64,000 nt of DNA, taken from contig NC_081408.1 in NCBI RefSeq assembly GCF_030272615.1, forward strand, positions 763,798,173 through 763,862,172, given 5' to 3'. This document shows, piece after piece, positions 59,806-64,000 of this stretch. Both the position numbers and the translations under genes were made by a program. Every line of letters starts with the position of its first letter. Position 1 is the first letter of the stretch. The stretch comes from Cryptomeria japonica. Its lineage: Eukaryota > Streptophyta > Pinopsida > Cupressales > Cupressaceae. The notes under the pieces were generated by a model that had not been told where the DNA came from, did no database searches, and saw only the letters and a program-made list of their open reading frames with translations.

Positions 59806-60180
59806 ACTATTGATGTTTGTCATCAATCGACAAAACTAACAGAGAAATCTTTTATTCCAGCTTTGATGAGGAGAGCTACTTCTCAGGGGGAGTAGTTGGT
59901 ATTTTGTATTTGAACCTGGTTTTTGTATTGCTTTGGCATTTGATGTCAAAGGGGGAGAGATTGATATGGAAAAACACGTGTTACTCCTAGGGCGAGAAAA
60001 ATTTATCCCTTGGGGAGAGATTGTTATTTTGGGAGAGATTGATTACTCTCTGTATCTGAACTTTGATTTCTAGTTATGATCTCTTTTGGGAGATTGTTGG
60101 TTTTTGGTATTTGGCATTTCTGTTTTGCCACTTTGATAGTTTTTCCATCTCATGTTGCCATCAATTCCAAAGGGGGATAT
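59806..60180 (+). other. 3' untranslated region of copia 2 with repeated polypurine tracts
   Basis: Polypurine runs at about 59,884 (CAGGGGGAGTAG), 59,947 (CAAAGGGGGAGAG) and the final AAAGGGGGATAT at 60,169-60,180 next to the LTR. GTTGCCATCAATT at 60,154-60,166 can pair with CATTGATGTCAAC at 60,215-60,227. Confidence 0.75.
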
Positions 60181-61266
60181 TGTTGGTATTTTGGATATGT
60201 TGATATGGTTTTGTCATTGATGTCAACACTTATCAACTCTAGTCAACCTACTGGCACTTGGAGAATTGGCATTGTTCACCGACAAGCAATGACTTATGCA
60301 CACTCATCGATATCTGGTTCACCTGCAGGATATATTGTTCACTGACACTTGCAATGACATGAAGAATACTTGGTTATGTCGAAGACATCATTTGGACACT
60401 TTATCCTGGAGATTTTTTCATTGGTATATTCGAGTTTGCATATTTGCTGTTACTGACAAATAGGTCCAGGATAAGCACCGATAGGCTTATCTATTCCAGA
60501 TCAGCACAACATGCTATGGAGATGATTTATTATTATTGTAAATGCATTAAGCCAACATGTTGTATCAGATATTGCATTGGTCATTTATTTACTTGTAAAT
60601 TATTTTTATTGTAATATCTTTTGTAAAGCCGACCTACACATTTTGGTCCTAGGCTTCGGTATATATGTAAGATCTTATTTGATCAGAAGAAGAAGAGTGG
60701 AATGTGAATGTGAAAAGGATTGCAATAAGGTATATGTGAGAATAAGAAGAGCTATACACGCAGACATCATTTGAAGGTTGAAGGAAGGTTTTGTGAAGGC
60801 ATATCAGAGCTAAACCGGTACTAAATCCAGCATATGAAAATGCTATTTTGAAGTAGTACATCATCATTGGATTTAACCATCCAATTGTAGTCAGCGTGAC
60901 TCCCATTTATGTTTGAGAAGTGAGCTCTAGGTGCTTGGCCTTTTTGCATGTGCAGACCCCCTATTGTACACATACTATTTGCAGTAGTATCATCTAATTG
61001 TGGGTAAGGTTTCCCATCGTGGTTTTTCCCCTTATAGGGTTTCAATGTACAAACATTGGTGTTATGTGTTGTGGATGTTATTGTCTTTCTGTTTCATGCA
61101 TTAATCTTTACTGGTACTATAATTAACTAATAAACTATCTACCGACATAAAGTTTGGTTTACTGGTATTAAGCATTAAGTTTTGGTTAAGTTAATTTTGG
61201 TTTGAATTTATTGGACAACTGATTCACCCCCCCTCCCCCCCTCTTAGTTGTCTCCGGGACCTAACA
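60181..61266 (+). repeat. 3' LTR of copia 2
   Basis: It starts TGTTGGTATTTTGG and ends GGGACCTAACA, with a longer C-run (about 61,227-61,240) than the 5' copy. Confidence 0.95.
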
Positions 61267-61271
61267 GTAGC

Positions 61272-63026
61272 TATGCTAGGGCAAGATTATTTTCTTTGTT
61301 TCCTGTTTGTGGTTTATCTCTTAGTAAGGTATGTACTTGTCTAAGGACATGATCAGTAAAATATCAAGGAGGACGTTTCGAGTCATGCATAAAGGGGATA
61401 ATCCTTGTCTTTTCTACTAGAAATACTCAGGTTAGCTTGATTCATCATATCAAGTTGCTTGTATAAACTTTCTATATCAAAATCCATGTAAGAAATACTT
61501 AGGCCAGCTTGAATTATTATGTTATTATGTCAAGATACTTGTATTTCCTTACAAAATTTTAAAAGCTCAATGATGAAATCAAGCATTGTTATAAGACAAC
61601 ATATGAAGAATGAAAGTATCATTTTAGTTAGATCATTTTATATTAGCACATTATTTATCTACATTATAAGCATTCATTGTCAATTGCATTATAAGCATTT
61701 CATTCGATTCAAAGATCAACGGTCATAAATAAAGATTGAGTATGCTTGGACAAAACCAAAACAATTTGCATTTAGGTTCATTCATTTCATTTAGTTGTAT
61801 TCAATCATTTGCATTAGTTTGCATTTCATTGATCATGTGTAGTATATCATTTTTATTTGTATTAGGTTCATTATCATTTTAGTTCATTTTTATCCATTAA
61901 GGTCATTTAATTGCATCTTTGCACTTAGATGCATTTATCATATCATTTAAAGCATTTCACAATATCATCTCATTTATATAAGCATATGCATCATCATATA
62001 GGCATTCATCACATGAGTTTAATCAAGCACATCATTTAAGTAAAGCATTATATAATCATTTTCATTGTGAATCCATGATCATTAAAATCAAAAATCAAAT
62101 TCATCATCATTGCATCATATAGAACATCATCATCATGAAAATAAAGGAAGGGAAGATCATAATAATATCATCCATCTCATCACTGGATACAAATCATCAA
62201 AGCATCATCCATGTAATCAATGCATATAGATCATCATCATATAGAGTAACATGCATGATAAATAATGAATCCTTAGCATCATATAGGGTCCATGTCTACA
62301 TATCATCATAAAACAAAAAAAGGTCCAAGTATACAATTATATCAAAGAAATAATCAATAAAATACAATGTCCCATGATACAAATCAATGTCTCATATCAA
62401 TATGTCAACTAGGATGAAGAGCACCATTCTTTTCAGATGTTGTAGGCTTCGCTAATCCTCCTGCTCCCCCTGGATGAATCAATACATCTAGATCCTCCTA
62501 CAACATGATATCAAAAAAATGTCAGTTCTTGATCCAATAAATCATTTTGATCAATTAATCAATTATCCTATCCGATCACTTGAGTTTTATATCAATCTCT
62601 TTGACCACATATTAGTGACGCTCATTCAACATGAGGTTACACATCTAGTCTATCCAATATTGAGTTTACATCATTGATGTTCATCAATCATGAAGTCAAT
62701 CAAACTCTATCCTATCAGATCATCAAAGCTTTGAGTTTATATCATTGACCCTCATCGATCATGAGGTAAATCAAACTCTATCAATCATCAAATTAAGAAG
62801 AATATCAAAGTAATCAAAGAGCGGACATTTTCATCAACCAAAGTTGTAAACATTTCAATCAATTATCATGAGATCAATCACTCAATCCAATTTTTTTAAT
62901 AATTTCATGATCAATCTCCCAAGGGGGCACATGATCGATATTTTTATCTCCATCAAGCGCATTATCGAGACTTGATTTAATCTTTGAAACAATGTTGTCT
63001 CAACATCATTTCAAAGAGGGGCAAAA
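61272..63026 (+). other. 3' region of element B up to the polypurine tract
   Basis: CAT/ATC-rich and non-coding on the plus strand. Homologous to 33,574-34,635 and then to 39,400-40,809 of element A; the antisense gene between them is nearly all missing. It ends with TTTCAAAGAGGGGCAAAA (63,009-63,026), the polypurine tract. Confidence 0.7.
62384..62504 (-). pseudogene. C-terminal vestige of the antisense gene in element B
   Basis: On the minus strand about 40 codons read GGAGGLAKPTTSE ... HPS, a stop, then HIDMRH and a stop; element A has VGVTRPTAS ... RPSGHIDMGH and a stop at the matching place (34,636-34,720). Short, but the shared position and end support homology. The rest of the gene appears deleted. 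Confidence 0.5.
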
Positions 63027-64000
63027 TGTATACACATAAAATTGGATATGAGGAATTAAATAAATATTTTATATTTATTTAATAATTATTCTTCTATTAA
63101 TAGTTAATTTGAAAAGTTTAATTTATTTAATTCATTTCATGTCCTTCTATTCATTAATTTAATTGAAACATTTTATTAATTAATTCGTTATATCCTTGTC
63201 TTCTAATCAATTAATTAAATATCTAATATTTAATTATTCCTCTATCTACTATCCTATGGTCTTATTAATTAAACAATTTCTTAATTATTTAATCCCTTTT
63301 CCAACTGATCTTTTCATCTCCACTTTGCCAACTCATCCATCATGTGGCTAAAATAATTCAACAAAAATAAATAAAATAAAACCATTTATTACCCACTTGT
63401 CTCCAACTTCCAAAATAAATGAAATATTGTGTATGTACACATATTTCCCAACTTTCTTCTATATTCTCTCCAACATCCCTATATCTTAGGAGGACCTGAG
63501 TCCACTTGTCCTCTCATTCCTACATCTTCTCCAACTATCCTATATCCTCTCAAGTCTTCAACTGAGTCAAGGTGAGATGAGTGACACTTGTCTTCTCCTT
63601 CCTCCTTTCTCTCAACCTTCAACCTCTTGCTCATAGCCATCCAATTTGCAAGATTAAATCATGAATGTTGATCTCTGCCACCTAAGTTCATGCATTAAAA
63701 ATTCTATAAAAATAGGGTCTCCTAAGCCATTTTGAAACTAATAGCTAATCATATAGTCATTCTAGGAGTTTTATCTTGCATCCGTGAGTTTGAGTTTGAA
63801 GTAATGAGGAATTTTAGAATTATTATCATAGCTTAATATCATGTTAGCTTAAATCATTTGCATATGCATATCATAGTATCAGTTAACTATCAGTCCATTC
63901 TTCATATGCCATCTTGGAAGCTACTAGTGATTGTCTGAGAGAAAATCATTTGCAACCAAGAACAGTGGAGTTAGGGCACAATAAGGTGTAAATCAAGGGA
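63027..64000 (+). repeat. 3' LTR of element B, cut by the window edge
   Basis: It starts TGTATACACATAAAATTGG after the polypurine tract and aligns with 14,028-15,060. The window ends about 100 bp before the expected LTR end. Confidence 0.88.

Larger units (their letters stand above)
54523..61266 (+). mobile_element. Full-length Ty1/copia element 2, TSD GTAGC
   Basis: LTRs 54,523-55,605 and 60,181-61,266, tRNA-iMet primer site, one-frame gag-pol, polypurine tract, and TSD GTAGC at 54,518-54,522 and 61,267-61,271. Same family as copia 1. It interrupts element B at nearly the same place as copia 1 interrupts A. The 5' and 3' LTRs differ by roughly 5 percent by eye. Confidence 0.95.
14028..64000 (+). 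mobile_element. Giant Ty3/gypsy element B (Tat/Ogre type), 3' end outside the window
   Basis: The 5' LTR starts at 14,028 and the 3' LTR of the same family starts at 63,027 after a polypurine tract. The 5' LTR is interrupted by element A; its last 255 bp reappear at 44,114-44,368, followed by primer site, leader, gag, protease, G-patch, RT, RNase H, second RNase H and integrase (46,448-53,720), a nested copia element (54,523-61,266) and a 1.8-kb 3' region. The second RNase H after the first one is the established mark of the Tat/Ogre lineage. The insertion lies in integrase of the minus-strand copia relic; the left flank GTTGG (14,023-14,027) should recur after the 3' LTR beyond 64,000. Confidence 0.8.

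Overview
The window is a stretch of a large, repeat-rich plant nuclear genome. It is A+T-rich, has no cellular housekeeping gene, no rRNA or tRNA gene and no bacterial operon structure, and almost every base that can be assigned belongs to an LTR retrotransposon. The size of the Ty3/gypsy elements (about 18 kb once nested insertions are removed), the depth of nesting and the old, stop-ridden copies suggest a gymnosperm or another very large plant genome. That is inference; no species can be named from the sequence.

Left part (1-14,027). The 3' end of an LTR element lies at 1-1,989: a coiled-coil ORF, a series of polypurine tracts, then an LTR. Next come a lone LTR (3,184-4,504), a broken coding sequence of a family I cannot name (4,875-6,474), and the 3' half of an old Ty1/copia element on the minus strand (7,261-14,027). 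Three insertions split this copia relic, each with a perfect 5-bp target-site duplication (TSD): a 344-bp miniature LTR element (TRIM; CTTAT), a 2.4-kb non-autonomous LTR element (GGGGG) and a solo LTR (GACAA).

Main part (14,028-64,000). A giant Ty3/gypsy element B, of Tat/Ogre type, begins inside the integrase of the copia relic and runs off the right edge. Its 5' LTR is interrupted by a related giant element A (15,345-44,113). Both carry gag, an aspartic protease, a G-patch segment, RT, RNase H, a second RNase H and integrase, all broken by stops and frameshifts. Each contains a Ty1/copia element of one family at nearly the same homologous position (26,879-33,568, TSD GTCTT; 54,523-61,266, TSD GTAGC).

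Most notable content. Downstream of integrase, element A carries a long antisense pseudogene encoding a plant mobile domain (PMD), a Gly/Asp-rich linker and a coiled coil. It is split by a solo gypsy LTR (TSD AGTAT) that is itself split by a solo copia-type LTR (TSD TATTG). Element B keeps only a C-terminal vestige, so the antisense gene seems older than the split of A and B. Other points of interest are an inverted repeat spanning the polypurine tract and 3' LTR start of the copia-type elements, a conserved hairpin in the gypsy leaders, and a 2,276-bp tandem duplication at the 3' end of element A.

How the parts work together. Nothing here looks like an intact, autonomous transposon: every gag-pol is broken. 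Order of events by nesting: copia relic, then B, then A, then the copia insertions and solo LTRs. The relative order of the last group is not resolved by the sequence.
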